A stretch of 64,000 bases of DNA from Vitrella brassicaformis (lineage: Eukaryota; Sar; Vitrellaceae), in NCBI GenBank assembly GCA_001179505.1, contig CDMY01000337.1, forward strand, positions 28,458 to 92,457, in the 5' to 3' direction. This document shows, piece by piece, positions 11,301 to 24,217 of the stretch (positions within the stretch are counted from its first letter, which is position 1; each line of letters starts with the position of its first letter). The notes below the pieces were generated by a model. The model saw only the letters and a program-made list of their open reading frames with translations, did not search any database and was not told the origin of the DNA. Position numbers and translations under genes: made by a program.

Positions 11301-13327
11301 CAACGGAGACAGACAAGTGCTGCAGTGCACGCAACACACCCGCACCCACACCCAGGCACACGCAGGCATCCACCAGGCCAGGCGAGATAAAATAACACAA
11401 CACACATGCCATCCATCAACAGGAAATCCACGATGGCACCCGTACATCCATGACATGAAGCAAGCAACAGCCGAGCCGACCGCCTCCCTCCCTCCCTCCT
11501 TGGCGAAAAACCATGGTGTGGTGAGTGGTGGATTGATAACAGGCAAACAGCCAGCCAGCCAGCCAGCCAGGCCGACCGACCGACCGACCGGCCGACCGAC
11601 CGACCGACCGACCGACCGACCAGTGAGGTGACCAACAGGGAAAATTGACCGCAGAGTACTCGCCTTCCTTGCTTGAGTCAGTCAGTCAGTGTCAGTCAGC
11701 CAGGAGCGTACGTATGGATGCATGGGTATGAACGGCAGGGCGTGCGAGCGACTTGGCAGCGAGAGGTGACTCAGTCTGTGAGTTAGTCAGCCAGCCAACC
11801 ACAAAAATGCCCGCCGCAGAGAGACAGAGGGAGGGAACGAGTGCAATCACCGCTGCCACAGCCAGCCCAGCCCCCCTGCACATCACTCATGTCTGTCATG
11901 TAGCTAACCGCTCGTTGGCCTCGTGTGTGAAAGAGCCGTTGACAAAAAGCCAGACAGGCCGACAGACAGACAGACAATCCACAGACAGACAGACAGCGAT
12001 GGTGAGAAAACATGCATACATAACATGCACTGATATGCTGCGTGCACTGCACGTGTGTAGGCAGATAGATCGGTTCGGTGGGGGTGGGGTGAGTGGGTGT
12101 GCGGTGCTGCCGCAGCGCCGGCCACAAATAGTGATCTCTGGTCAACCAAGAGGACAAAAGAGCCATCCATCCATCAATAATCTGACTGAAGGAGCGGGCG
12201 AGCCTACAAATAGCAGAATGGTGCGTGACGGACTGACCTCATGGGTGGGTGCGTCGGTGGGCGGGTGCATACGTGCCGAGACAGACAGACATATAGGCGA
12301 GACGTCGGACGGACAGACAGAGTGGAATTACATACAGGTATTCGCAGAGCTGAGCTGAAATGAGCTGACTGAACTGGTTGGTGTACGAAAGACCCGCCGC
12401 ACAGCCGAACAGGCACTCACACGCACGCACGCACACAACATACCCGACAGACAGACAGACAGCAGGTGAGAAAACGCCCCAGCCTGTATGAGATGAACGA
12501 GGTATTGGTTACATACATACAGCAAAGACAAGAGAGCCAGTGGTGTGGCTGGGCTGAGTGGGTGAGTGAGGATGGGCCCAAAAAAACACAGCACAACACA
12601 CAACACGACACACAGCTCACAACACAGAACATCAATCACAGCACACACAGCACAAGTGCGTCACGCGTCACCACATCGCGTCAGTCAACAAAGCGAGAAA
12701 AATGCCAGTGGCCCTCCATCCATTCAATCTTTCTGACATCGTCACTTTCTTCTGGGCGGAGAAAGTGTGCCTTAGTGCGTGCTTGGTGGATTGATTCATT
12801 GAATGAGCCGGGCAGCATGGTGGGCTGGCTAATTAAAGCACTATTCAAGCATCGATCGCAGCACAAGCACACAGACAGACAGAGGCAAGGAGGGAGGACC
12901 TGGCACGGGCATCAAAGCTTGGTGAAAGAGACATGGGAGGCGTGTGGGGTACACAGCGATGCGCGACAAGCGAACAGGAAGACAGGTGAGGCAGGCAATG
13001 AATGAACTTAGAGAAGCGAGCGAGCAAAGGAGGCAGGCAAGAAGCAGGCCACAAATATCCATACTTGCTTAGGAAGCCAAGACAGACAGACAGACAGATG
13101 GACAGGTGGGCGAATGAGCAGGCAGGCAGGCAGGCAGGAGTGAGTGGGTAATAGAGGGTAGCCAGGAACTGGTATGTAGCCGTGTGTGTCGTGCCGTGCC
13201 ATGATATGTCATTCATGTACATGTGTGTGTGTGTGTGTGCCGTATGTATGTATGTACGCAAGGCAGGAAGACAGTCAGACGTGTGTACGCCGTGCAAACA
13301 ACGGTACCCTCCCCGTCCCCTCTCCTC

Positions 13328-13365
<38 letters not shown>

Positions 13366-14001
13366 TCTCAGTCCGGCTTTAGCGAGGTTGAGAACATCCA
13401 TCCATCCATCCATCCAAACACAGGTACGCATACAAGTCAGGTAGCTATGCTATTCTACTCTTTGGGGCATTTCCGCCGATTGATTGATTCATTGACTGGT
13501 TCTTACATTCCCTCCCGTCTCGCCTCTCATCACTCGCGCACCTCTCTGCCTTAACAAGGTCACTCATTCACTCTCACCACTGGTCGACGGACATGCCATG
13601 CGACTGCCTGAAGCCATCCATCCATCCATCCCTCCATCCATCCCTTACCACGAGCAACCGGGGGAAAACGATCAGGAACCATTCGTCGCAATCAGCCATT
13701 CAAGCAGTGTCGTGTCATGTTATGTTGTGTTATGTGGTGGCGGATGGCAAAACGGTCGTCGAAAAGGCAGACGAGCAGGCAGGCAGGTCTCTCTCTCTCC
13801 CGCTGGAATGCAGCCAGTTTTCATGTACTCATGGGGTTTGCATGTATGCATGTACGTACGTACGTATGTATGTATGTATGTACGCACATCCATGCCATGA
13901 TCGAACGCATCGCATCGGGTCGCGACATTCATGCACATGTGTGAATGGATGGCTTCAAACACCGCTGCCAGGCCCCCAGGCAGACGGGGGGGGGGGGGGG
14001 G
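5336..14001. repeat. repeat desert of 4-base simple repeats
   Basis: About 8.7 kb with no frame that looks coding on either strand. It is dominated by short arrays of CCAT/ATGG, CAGA/TCTG, CAGT/ACTG, GGCA/TGCC, CTCC/GGAG, CCGA, GTAC-rich and TG/CA units, each usually 3-10 copies. Examples are GGCA at 8855-8883, CCGA at 11575-11621, CT at 8335-8355 and GTAT at 7343-7370. The arrays change unit every 50-200 bases and are joined by sequence that still shows a 4-base rhythm. No transposase or reverse-transcriptase frame is seen. Confidence 0.8.
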
Positions 14002-14301
14002 NNNNNNNNNNNNNNNNNNNNNNNNNNNNNNNNNNNNNNNNNNNNNNNNNNNNNNNNNNNNNNNNNNNNNNNNNNNNNNNNNNNNNNNNNNNNNNNNNNN
14101 NNNNNNNNNNNNNNNNNNNNNNNNNNNNNNNNNNNNNNNNNNNNNNNNNNNNNNNNNNNNNNNNNNNNNNNNNNNNNNNNNNNNNNNNNNNNNNNNNNNN
14201 NNNNNNNNNNNNNNNNNNNNNNNNNNNNNNNNNNNNNNNNNNNNNNNNNNNNNNNNNNNNNNNNNNNNNNNNNNNNNNNNNNNNNNNNNNNNNNNNNNNN
14301 N
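14002..14301. other. 300-base assembly gap flanked by poly-G
   Basis: A run of N exactly 300 long is bounded by 16 Gs on the left and 17 Gs on the right. The round size suggests a placeholder, and the G runs suggest sequencing stopped at a difficult G tract. The true length and content are unknown. Confidence 0.95.
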
Positions 14302-14834
14302 GGGGGGGGGGGGGGGGGCGTTGCGCCCGCTCGCCCTACTGAATGAATGAATGTTAGTACTTACTTAGTTACTTGCTTACTTACACACACGCAAGCTAGT
14401 CACGTCACACACATTACGCTGACAAGGGGATCAAAAAGATGCAATGAATGACACAAATGGTGCCGGCCGGCCTGCTTGCAGGCAAGTCTCGCCTCGCCTC
14501 GCCTGGCCTGGCCTGGCCTCGCCTGTGCGTCATGTCATGTCATGTCATGCCGTGTGGTGTCAATCCTGCCTCTGGAGAGATCCCAAGACACCACTGGGAG
14601 GACACAAGCAAAGCCGAGAAGGGAGGAGATGAGAGATACAGATGGGTAGAGAGAGGCAGCCACTTGCCAAATGTACGGTAGGTACACATCACGGTACACA
14701 TCAAAACCCTCCCTGCCTCCCTCCCTCAGGAGCCACTGCACCGAAACATACACACACGGACACACACGACTACCCAGCCACCCAGCCACCCGGACATGGA
14801 CCGACCCCCTCTCGTCATAGACATACAGACACCT
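14302..14834. other. spacer after the gap
   Basis: This stretch holds short repeats of the same kind (GAAT, TTAC, GCCTC, CATGT). It is presumably the 3' flank of the minus-strand KH gene. No gene is visible. Confidence 0.6.
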
Positions 14835-17800
14835 TCACCGGATCCGCTGCTGCTGTGCCAAGGGGGCTGCCGTCGGCCACGCATGCACCAGACCATGGTG
14901 AGCGTGGGGGTGATACCCACCAGAAGGTGCCGCCGGCGCTCCCACGGGCGTCTTCCCGCCGGCCTGTGTGGCTTGTGGTGGCATTGGCAGCAGGCCGCCG
15001 CTGCCGTGGTCCTGCCAGCTGGCCGTGTAGGGTGACACGACAGGTGGAGGGGGGTAGGGGCCACCACCACCAGCCATCAGGGCCGACGACGATACGGGCG
15101 GGCTCGGGGCACCCGTGGGTGAGGGGAAGGGCCCGGTGGCGGCGCGCTTGGGCAGCTGCTGTGTCGGCATGGGCGCTGCCGGTATCGCTGAGGGATGGTG
15201 ATGCGTCGGGGGCATCACAGCACGGTGGTCATGGGCACCAGACGCAGCCGCCAGGTGCGTCACCTGCTGCTGCTGGTGCTGCAGGTTGCCGGTCGTCGCC
15301 CAGTGGCCGCCTGACAGGTACAGCCCGCTGGAGGCGTCCCCCTGCCCCGCTGTGGCTGCGTGTGTGAGTGGGCTGTGGTGTGGCATCGCCGCATCGCCTC
15401 TGGTGTGTGGCAGCGGGGCGCCAGTGGGGAGGCTCTGCGACGACGAGGGGAGGAATGGGGTCGGGCTCTGCTGTGCCATGGACGCCGGATGCGATGCGGC
15501 GTAGTAGCTCTGCTGTTGCTGTTGGTGCTGTTGCTGGTGTGGGGGTGGGTGTCGGTCGTCATGCTGCCATGGGTTGGGCATCGGCAGGGAGCCTGCGATC
15601 GTGGCCCGATGGAGGGTGGGGAGACCCATGTGCCGCTGCTCGGGTAGGTCGAGAGCTGACGTCGTGACGCCCACGCTCCTGCTCACTGCGGCAGACGCCT
15701 CAGGCTGCAAGGGGCTGGCACCCTCCGGTGGGTATGGATAGGGCTGGCTGTAGAGGTGGCTGTGCGACGTGGTGGTGGTGGTGGTGGCGGCGTGTGCGAC
15801 CCCACTCCCGCCGCTGCTGCCGGCTCCTGTCTCTGGCACGATGACGCGGATTTGCTTCTTGGCGATCTCTGCCTGGTTCTCGCGGATCTTGCCCAGCAGC
15901 AAGATGTGGGCCGTGTGCACGCCCTCCACCGTGCCTAACGCACAAAACACACACGACAGACAGACAGACAGGCAAGAGACGGGGGCAGTGAGTGGACGGG
16001 AAACGGTGCAGCGACCGTATATGGTTTGTGGTTGCTGGCTCACCGCTGATGGTCACTCGCCGGTTGAGAGAGCCTGAGAGCCACAACACAGCACCATGCA
16101 CGCAGGAGCGTGAACGAAGCGCATGAAAGGTGGGACGCTGTCGTGCTCACCAGGTATGAAGACGCCCTTCTGCGAGACTTGGATCTTGGTGTCAGACACC
16201 TTCATGATTTCGGATATGTGGGCGCCTCCCTTGCCGATCATCGCCCCCACCATCGAGTCAGCCACCGGCAGATCGATGTCACACTGACCGCTGAACACAC
16301 CTACACACATATGGCCAGCCAACCAACAGACGAAGACGCATTCAGTCAGAAGTCCACAGATATCCCTCTGTGGCGCACACAGTGGTGGCTGTACCTCTGA
16401 GAGTGTCAACAGCTTCTCCGTTGGTCCCGTCTGGCTCGGGTGCCCCGAGTTTCATCAGCGCACCACTCAGCCGAGCACGTGCCAGTCCAGCCGACGAGCC
16501 GCAGCCGCTCTCTCCCGCACCACCACAGCCACCGCCGTCCGCCCCACCCACACCCACACCCACCTGGTCAGTCCCCATGCCGCCGTGGGCAGCGGAGGAA
16601 GCGACCAGCCCGTAGCTCGAGGGCGACGCGTCTGCCCCACCCTTCTTGTAGTGCGTGTGTGTCTGGTAGGTCACCCATGGCCCGTCGCTGTCGGTGACGC
16701 CGGTCGACTCGCTCGTGAGGAATGGTGTGCCGGTGAAGGTCTTGCTGCCTTCGCTGTGGGACGACACCTGCGACCCCGACGTGACGATGGGCGCCGCGGG
16801 GGGCGTGGCCGCCTTGGACGACGGCGGGAGGGGGTGGGACTGGGGTGCGTGGTGGCTGCCGCTGCTGCTGTGGTTGGTGTTGGGGGACTTCTGGTAAGAG
16901 AGTTGAAGGTGGTTTTGCAGGTTGGGGTCCGACTGGATGTGTCGCACGACGAACTCCACCGCAGGCTTGATGCACGAGAAGGCGCCCGTCACGTGCACTA
17001 TCCGCTCCAGCAGACCCTCCTCCCTGCAATGGCAGCAGATGCAGAAACACCCACACCACACGCACATCTGTCGATTCGACGTGACCACGTATGAGGGCCT
17101 GGCATGGGGTGCGTACCTGTTGGAGATCTGTATCTTGGTCTTGGTTTGTGACTGCAGCTGCTGTATGGTGGCGCCGCCCTTGCCGATGAGCCCGCTGACG
17201 GCCGACTTGGGCACGACGATCTTGAGGGTGAATTTGGGGTCGACAGCCATGCCGATGACGCCCCTGTCTGGGGCCATGATGGTGTGGGCGTCGTCACTGG
17301 CGTCGTGGTGGATGAGCATGTGCATGGGGGAGCGAGGGTGGTGGGGCGGGTGTGTGTGTGTGTGGTGGGGCTGCAGGTTGGACTGGCTGCTCGACGTCGA
17401 TGTGGCGCTGTCGTTGCCGTCGGCCACGTGGAAGGAGCGGGACCGCTGGTGGAGGTGGGGGCGGTCGTCGCTCGAAGACTCGGCCTCGGTCTGAATGGCC
17501 GACTCACGAAGCTTCTCCTGCACCACACACGCGGAGAGGGGGAGGGGGGTGGAATGGGCGTTGGTTGGTGCACTGTCAGAGCGTCTTTTGGCGTAGGGGA
17601 GGTACCAACCATTATGTGTTTGATTGCGCTGAGCACGTCGGTGATTTGTCCGGTGATGAGGACCACTCTGTCGGTGGTGTTGGGGAAGTAGTCGTTCGGG
17701 GGAGACAGGCGCATCGTGCAACCGCTCAGCTTCTCTATCTGACTTATCACATTCCCTGCAAGGCAACACACACACACACACACACACAAAGAAAATGCCA

Positions 17801-18228
17801 CAACCGTCCGGCTCCATGTCTGTGTGAGTTTGTGCCCCATTGACCGCTTCTGCCGATGACGGCGCCTGCCACCATGTTGTTGACGAGGAGCTTCGCAAAA
17901 CACGGACCTCGCGTCTACCACACACACACACAGACAGAGCAGTGACGGCAGTGACAGCACGAATCAGCCATACATCCCGTCTGTCTGTCTGTCTGTGTGT
18001 CCGCCTGGCTGTCTTGGTGTGTGAGCTGACCACGGAGCTTTTGTGTCCGTTGAGTTGGTGTCGTGGCGGGTTGTATGCCGGCGGCAGCGAGACGACAGTG
18101 ACCACAGGACCTCCGTCTCCCTTGATGTCTGTCTCAGACGCGGGTGTGCCGGCGGGGAGGTGGCCGCCTCGGTGGGCCATGTCATACTCGTATATGTCCG
18201 CCGCACACGTCATCAGAACCACCGCCAC
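14835..18228 (-). CDS. triple-KH RNA-binding protein, NOVA/PCBP-like
   Basis: KH domains bind single-stranded RNA; three of them in this order is typical of NOVA/PCBP splicing and stability factors. Eight exons fit: 18228-18031, 17914-17845, 17755-17610, 17517-17117, 17023-16395, 16300-16151, 16073-16044 and 15934-14835 (907 residues). KH1 carries AGAVIGRSG, with its GxxG loop split by an intron. KH2 is KIVVPKSAVSGLIGKGG followed by IQQLQSQTKTKIQIS. KH3 is GAMIGKGGAHISEIM followed by TKIQVSQKGVFIPG. Exon 7 is only 30 bases and supplies the SLNRRVTIS strand of KH3. The C-terminal half is low-complexity, rich in His, Gln, Pro and Ser. The start is at the first ATG, 381 bases from the divergent NADH dehydrogenase gene. 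The exact RNA target cannot be told. Confidence 0.85.
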
Positions 18229-18609
18229 AACTCCTTCTGAGGTGTGTCAACGGACAACCCACCCCAAGGCCAGCCGCAAAAGAGAAGAGCGAGGAGGCAG
18301 TGCTGCAGGGCACGTTATCGCGAACGAACAACGTCCATGTCAGAAAAATGCAAAGGGCTTTGAAGAGCTGACGACCGAGGCTGACCAAGCTGCCAAGTGG
18401 TGGGTGACGGCAGACGAGCACGGAGGAAGTGAAGTGGGTGTGCTCAGGTGTGCTCAGCAGATCCAAGCCGAAAGATCTGACACCCTGCAGCTGCGCGCTC
18501 AGAGCCTTATTTGATGCAAGCTCAGGCTTGAATGCGACCTGTGTGAAGATCTCCTGTCAGGAATGCGGGGTGTGGTCTGCTGGGTTGTTGGTGAAGGGTG
18601 AGAATCGCC
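18229..18609. promoter_or_regulatory. shared upstream region, KH gene and NADH dehydrogenase
   Basis: 381 bases lie between two divergent start codons. No TATA box is obvious. The stretch has an AAAGAGAAGAG purine run and is less repetitive than introns or spacers. A bidirectional promoter is inferred only from position. Confidence 0.45.
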
Positions 18610-21006
18610 ATGGCATCATACGCTGCCGCAGTGCTGATCTTCGCCTTGCAAATGGGTGGGTTTGCGGCAGGAGTCATATCAGCGCATCAACGCTGTGGAG
18701 TCATCTCATCGCATCAACGCTCATCCCCGTCTTTCATCCCCCTCCTCCCAGCCCTTCGCCAACGCCCATCAGATGGCCGCCTGCACCTTGCCCGCCGCTC
18801 TGCGTCGACCAAGCTCGATGAGGAGAAGCTGCGCAATGAGCTGGCCTCGCGCAACGTCGATGCGGCGGAGTCTGCACTGGGGGAAGTGGATGTCGGGGGC
18901 GGTCTGTTGAAGGATCTAGTCAAACCAAGACCTTATGCAGCTGTCGTGACTCAGAAGTTCATCGAGAATGTCGATGACTTCCTGGTCTCTCTGAGGCAGC
19001 GGCCGTCGGCGAGAGGTGCTGAGAAGGGCAAGAGGGAGCGCATAGTGGTGCTGGGCACTGGGTGGGGGTCGCACGCCTTCCTGTCAACGGTGGATGCGTC
19101 CAAGTATGAGGTGATAGTGATTAGCCCGAGGAACTTCTTCCTCTTCACGCCGATGCTCGCGGGGGCGGCCCTCGGCACTGTAGAGTACAGATCTATCACT
19201 GGTCAGTGAGGATACGATGCGCCAACACACGAAGCTGTTCTGCTTTTTGGTTTTGCTGATTTCCTCTTCCCCCCTCTGTCTTGTCTGTCTGTGCACAGAT
19301 CCCATCCGCAATGTGAACCCGCTTGTGGACTACTATGAGGCCACCTGCACGGACATCGATCCGGTCAAGAAGACGGTGGCGTGTCAGTCAGTGGTGTGTG
19401 AGGGCACCTCATGCACCATCGAGCAGTTCGAGGTGCCATACGACCGCCTGCTCATCGGGGTCGGCGCACAGACCGCCACTTATAACATTCCCGGTGTGAA
19501 GGAGCACTGCCAGTTCCTCAAACAGGTCACACACTGGGCCAGGCTCACGCATGAGTGCAGAGAGCCATCCCACCCATGGTTTTGGTTGCCGTGTTCATTA
19601 TATCAGGTTGGCGACGCCAAGAAGCTGCGTCGTGCGATAGGGAACGTGTTTGAGCGTGCCAACATCCCTGGTCTGAGCGATGCGCAGCGGCAGGCCATCC
19701 TCACCTTTGTGGTCGTGGGGGCCGGCCCCACCGGCGTGGAGCTCATGTCGGAGCTGCTCGACTTCGTCGAACAAGACGTGCCGAGGTGAGTGAGCGTTAT
19801 GTAGGTGGAGAGCGAGGGACGGTGGTGTCATGACCGACGCGGGCTTGATTGCGTACATGTGCAGGTACTATCCTCATCTGCTGCAGCACGTCCGTGTCAA
19901 GCTGGTTGAGGCCACCGATACGGTCCTCATGGCCTTCGACGAGTCGCTCAGGCAAAAGGCTGCAGAGGTAGGTGAGAGAGGGGAGGAAGGGAAGAATGTC
20001 AAGCGGATGGATGCTCGCTCTGCCCGCCTGCATTTTGTTCAGCGTTTGCTGAGTCGTCCTGATCGTCTTGTGGCGAGAGGTCTGCTGGACGCCTCGGCCG
20101 ATCCGCTGACAGAGATCAAGCTTCAGGCGGGCGTCAAAGAGATCACCGACACAGAGGTGGTCCTCACCAATGGGGACAGAGTCGCATACGGCCTGGTCGT
20201 GTGGGCAGCAGGTATGCCCACTCTTTAACAACACAAACAGGTGCACCCTTCACTCATTGGCTGTGTGGATGGGATGGGATGGAATGGAATGGAATGCAGG
20301 CAACGGTCCCCTTCCTTTGGTGCTGAGCGCGATTGACAAGTTTTCCGAGCAGAAGGCGGCGCAGTCCAAGGCGAGGGGGCGGCTGGTGGTCGACCCATGG
20401 CTCCGGGTCAAAGGCGCTGACGACATCTTCGCCATCGGAGACTGCACACTCATGGACGAAACACCCCTGCCCGCCACCGCACAGGTGAATGCACTACACC
20501 CACACCAACCTGTCACTCACCTGTGTCTCTGGCTGCGTATCACGTGTGTCTTGTGCAGGTGGCCAGTCAGCAGGGTGCGTTTCTGGGCCGGCTGCTGAAC
20601 CACGATGTGGATCTCAGGGCACACCCGATCCCGAAGCGGCTGGGGAGGAGGGGCTCCCTGAGTGAGGTGTTGATCGACGGTTCCAACGATTACCCCAAGG
20701 CCTTCCAGTTCCTCAACCTGGGAATCCTCGCATACACGGGGGACAACAGCGCGCTCGCGCAAGTGCAGGTGCGCGGGTGGTAATGAATCGATGTGCGCCA
20801 TAAGCTCTCTGTGTCTGTCTGTCTCTGTGTGTCGTGTTTGTCGTCAGTTTGATCAGAATGTTATCAAGCAGGCTGGCACGGTTGGGTGGCTTCTATGGCG
20901 AGGGGTATATTTGTCCAAGCAGGTGTCTTGGAGGAACCGCTTCCTCGTGGGTGTCGACTGGCTCAAGACCAGGATGTTCGGCCGGGATATCTGCAGGGAC
21001 TACTGA
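18610..21006 (+). CDS. NDH2: type II (alternative) NADH dehydrogenase
   Basis: This single-subunit flavoprotein passes electrons from NADH to quinone without pumping protons; in protists it sits on mitochondrial or plastid membranes. Eight exons fit: 18610-19201, 19299-19525, 19607-19785, 19865-19967, 20043-20211, 20300-20484, 20559-20768 and 20848-21006 (607 residues). The FAD-binding motif is IVVLGTGWGSHAF, followed by SPRNFFLFTPML; the NADH-binding motif is FVVVGAGPTGVELMSEL. Also present are VVWAAG, the FAD-site DDIFAIGDC and the membrane-associated end DQNVIKQ...WLLWRGVYLSKQ. The start at 18610 gives a hydrophobic leader (ASYAAAVLIFALQMGGFAAG) and then a long pre-domain of about 130 residues, so a bipartite targeting signal is possible. 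Exon 5's acceptor (ttgttcag) is the least certain. Confidence 0.92.
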
Positions 21007-21291
21007 CTGATAGGTCTGATGGCGCAATCAGTGCAGTGACTGCATGCATGGATGAACTACCAATACATACATTCGTACATGTCTATGGACACAAGCGCCA
21101 TCTGGCGCCGATTTTGTCGATAACATCTGGCCATGTCTTGCTTCGGTCGCGCATTTGAGCATGTGCAGACCACACACTCGTCGTGGAGACACACATCTAT
21201 AGACAATGGAGACCACCATAAATACGACGCATGCATCGTCGCTAAAATCTTGGTTCTTCACCCGCATCAAACCTGAGACTGGCCAGCACAC

Positions 21292-24217
21292 TCACCAAAC
21301 GCGGTAGGCTGGGAACTTTCTCTTCGCAATCCGAACACGTCGATGAACACGGGAAAGGGGGGCGCGCAGATGTACGTATGCGTCGAGGGAGTAGGTGGAG
21401 ACGGCGTGTCTGTCTCCCTCTATTCCCTCTTCCCTTCTTCGGTCGGATGTCCCGACCTGCACTTGTGAGCACGAATACATCCATCTCAATGCATGGTCGA
21501 CCTCGTTTGCCAGACATTGATGTGTGCACGTGTAGGTATGGCTTGGGTGCAGAGAGGGGAAGGACGGACCGGACCGACGGACGGATACGTGCGTATGCAT
21601 CATCCTTGAATGAATACCGTGATTCCACACACACTTATATCCATGTCTCAGCCAAGGCCGCGTTTCCTCAGAAAAGACATTAATCGTCACATAAGCCTAA
21701 GTGCTCGACCATCTACCCTACACGGCCCACCGAGGTTGTGCGTAGGTCCCATGTGGACACAGCTCTCCTAACCGCACCTCACCAAAGACAGAAGGCTGCA
21801 GTGCGCGCAGTAGGAACAGCGCGATGAAGGGCATCATCTGTGACGTGATCAGCACAGCCGCTGCCAGCAGTGTCGTCAGCCTGAATGTCAGGACTCCAGG
21901 CTCATCCTCGCTTCGCAATATAGGCAGGTTGTGCAAGCGAACTGCCACCTAGACACATAAGATACACACACATACACACACGAATGGGAGATACAGCCTG
22001 TGTGGACTGTCCCGTGTGTCTCCCTCCCTTCTCCCTCTCACTAGCCAGGACTCCCACCCACCATGAACAGAACGATTTCGCATGCCATCTCGATGGCGAC
22101 CAGGAGACACAGCCCGCCCAGCCTCTCGAACAGCCGAGGCAGCGAGGGAGACAGCAGCTGCTCCATCAACATCAACGACAGATTGATGAAAATCAGAATC
22201 AGGCTCTCGGCCTGGTTGTAGGCATGGGTTTGGTCCGCCAACGCACGAAGGTATCGTGGCTTGACGTCATAGTCCATGAAATTGCTCTGCAGATCGACCA
22301 CGGACGCCATGGATGATAGCCCGCTTGTTGTCGACCGCATGCGGCCTGCCCGCATCACACTCTGATAGATCTCACTCGACGATCGCAGCGGCTCCCCACT
22401 GCCGGCTCGGTTGATGAATAATGCTGCTCCCTTCGTGCTCGTTGCCCGTGTGCGGGTTGTCTCGCTGCCGCCTGAAGTCACGGAAAGGCCATGGAGGCCA
22501 GCCGTGTCTCCCCCTTTGGGCCAGCGGCCGTCGCGGATACGTGTGCACATCCGGATGATCTTGGCGTGGAGCATGTCAGCATAGGGCACTGCCAGGTCAC
22601 CCAGGAGATCGTAGAGGGCGAACAGCAGAGACGACTTGATCTTGTAGCTGAGGGCAGTCATTTCAGCCTGCACAGAGGGAATGCTACTCAACATCCATGT
22701 GTTGAGAAGTCATCATCCTCACTTGCAGGAAGCGCGGTACGATCAGCGAGCCAACAATGATGGGGAAGATAATCGCAAAGTTGAGGAGAGGAGGGCCGTC
22801 CCGCATCTTGCGACAAAGGCCATTCACGGTCGCCACCAAAAGAAAGCTGGCAAACAAAAATGCGACCGCCAGTTGTGTTCTCTCGCCGTCCGTTGTGGTT
22901 CTCTCGGCTTTTGGCAGAAAGAGCCTCCCCCACAAAAGCGTGTGAACCGATTGCGTGTACACAAGGAAGGTCATCTGAATGGTATACAGCCTTCGCCTCT
23001 TGACCACCCCTGGCATGTCTCGCGAGACATGCCAGAAGAACCGAGGGACCATCACGGCGTATACTGCCCTCTCGAATCTGTAGGGAACGCGTGAACATCG
23101 AGACATGGAGACAGAAGGCACGTGCCTCTCACACTCCATCTCTCACTTACGCAAGAGAAATCCAAAGGAATAGTTTAAGCTGAGGGTATCTAGCCAAGGT
23201 CTGCAAGGTAGTATAGGCCACTACGGCTACCACAAAAAGAACCAAAAACTGGCGGATGCGCCGGAGCATTCCACATGGGCGGCACCCCTCAACCAGCGCC
23301 ACGAACAATATAATGAGTGCCAAGCAGCCGATGACAATTCTTGCATAATCAACCGCGATGGCCATGTTGGACTCGCAAGTCTTCCACACCAGGGGCACCG
23401 CCAAGACCAGCGGCAGCGCGAGAAAAAAGGCATACAGCACTTGTAGAACGACCACTCGCACCACTCGCCGCAATGACCGCATGAATGGCTCCGGCGTAAA
23501 CCGAGTGCCAACCAGCACTTCCCGCAGCTGAATTGTCTCTCCGTCATCCTCTACGGTTTTCTGCTCATAGACCAGGTGCGATTCGAATTCCTCAAAGGCC
23601 GCCGGGTACCCTGCACATCGGTGCAGCCAAGCAGAGGACTCACCAGGTTTGTACTGTCACCAGACTAGTGCTGTGTGCCCTTCGGCCCGTTCATTTGGCT
23701 CACCGGCAGCCTTCTGGAACTCCATCTTCATTGCCTGGATGGCCATCTCCTCGGCCCTTTGCGGCCCCGGCCTCCCCTCCTCAGAGATGTCCGGAAGGGT
23801 GAAGGTCGACTGTGACATTGCATGATGGCTGGGCCTTCTGAAAGCATCCTCGTTGACATGGACGCTCGCCGCCTCTCCTTGTCGGAGGTCAAGGTCCAGG
23901 AGGCAGTCGCTGCTCTGAATCTCCTGGCTGAGAGCACGGACCTTCTCGGCGATGAGCTCTTGGGGCCTCTTTTGGTCACCGAGCTCCCGTGGTTGTGTTC
24001 CGGATGTGTTCTCGCAGCTGGGGCCGACGGAGGTGTGCATGTCCTGCCGGAGAAAACACTGACACCGCCCCTCGCTTCTGCCGATTGGCTCCGACCGCCC
24101 TTCCAAGTCATCATTGCCGGGGCTGACCGTGTCACCCTCCATCGAGGGCCCACAAATCGGCGGAGTGGGGGGTCCTTGTCGAAGGCGGGGAAGGGTCCCA
24201 AAAGTAGTGGAATTCAT
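21292..24217 (-). CDS. unidentified multi-pass membrane protein
   Basis: Six exons fit: 24217-23704, 23610-23151, 23077-22723, 22667-22062, 21948-21778 and 21456-21292 (756 residues). The first 170 residues are hydrophilic, with acidic helices rich in Glu and Gln. About ten hydrophobic segments follow, such as LYAFFLALPLVLAVPLVW, IVIGCLALIILFVALV, QFLVLFVVAVVAYTTLQ, LAVAFLFASFLLVATVNG and AIIFPIIVGSLIVPRFLQ. A Ser/Thr/Arg-rich loop of about 100 residues separates them from the last four, which include LILIFINLSLMLMEQLL and TTLLAAAVLITSQMMPFIALFLL. No family is recognised; a transporter, channel or receptor is equally possible. The last exon is tentative: it is soluble, basic and supported only by frame. 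The ATG at 24217 is the first in frame downstream of a TTG-started extension. Confidence 0.65.

Noticed and set aside
5340-14000. Many open frames of 60-270 codons on both strands
   Set aside because: They are made of repeated dipeptides and Cys/Val/Ser or His/Pro runs from TG, CA and tetranucleotide repeats, overlap each other in several frames and resemble no protein.
13986-14318. Open frames running through the gap with poly-Gly and unknown residues
   Set aside because: They arise from G homopolymers and N placeholders, not coding sequence.
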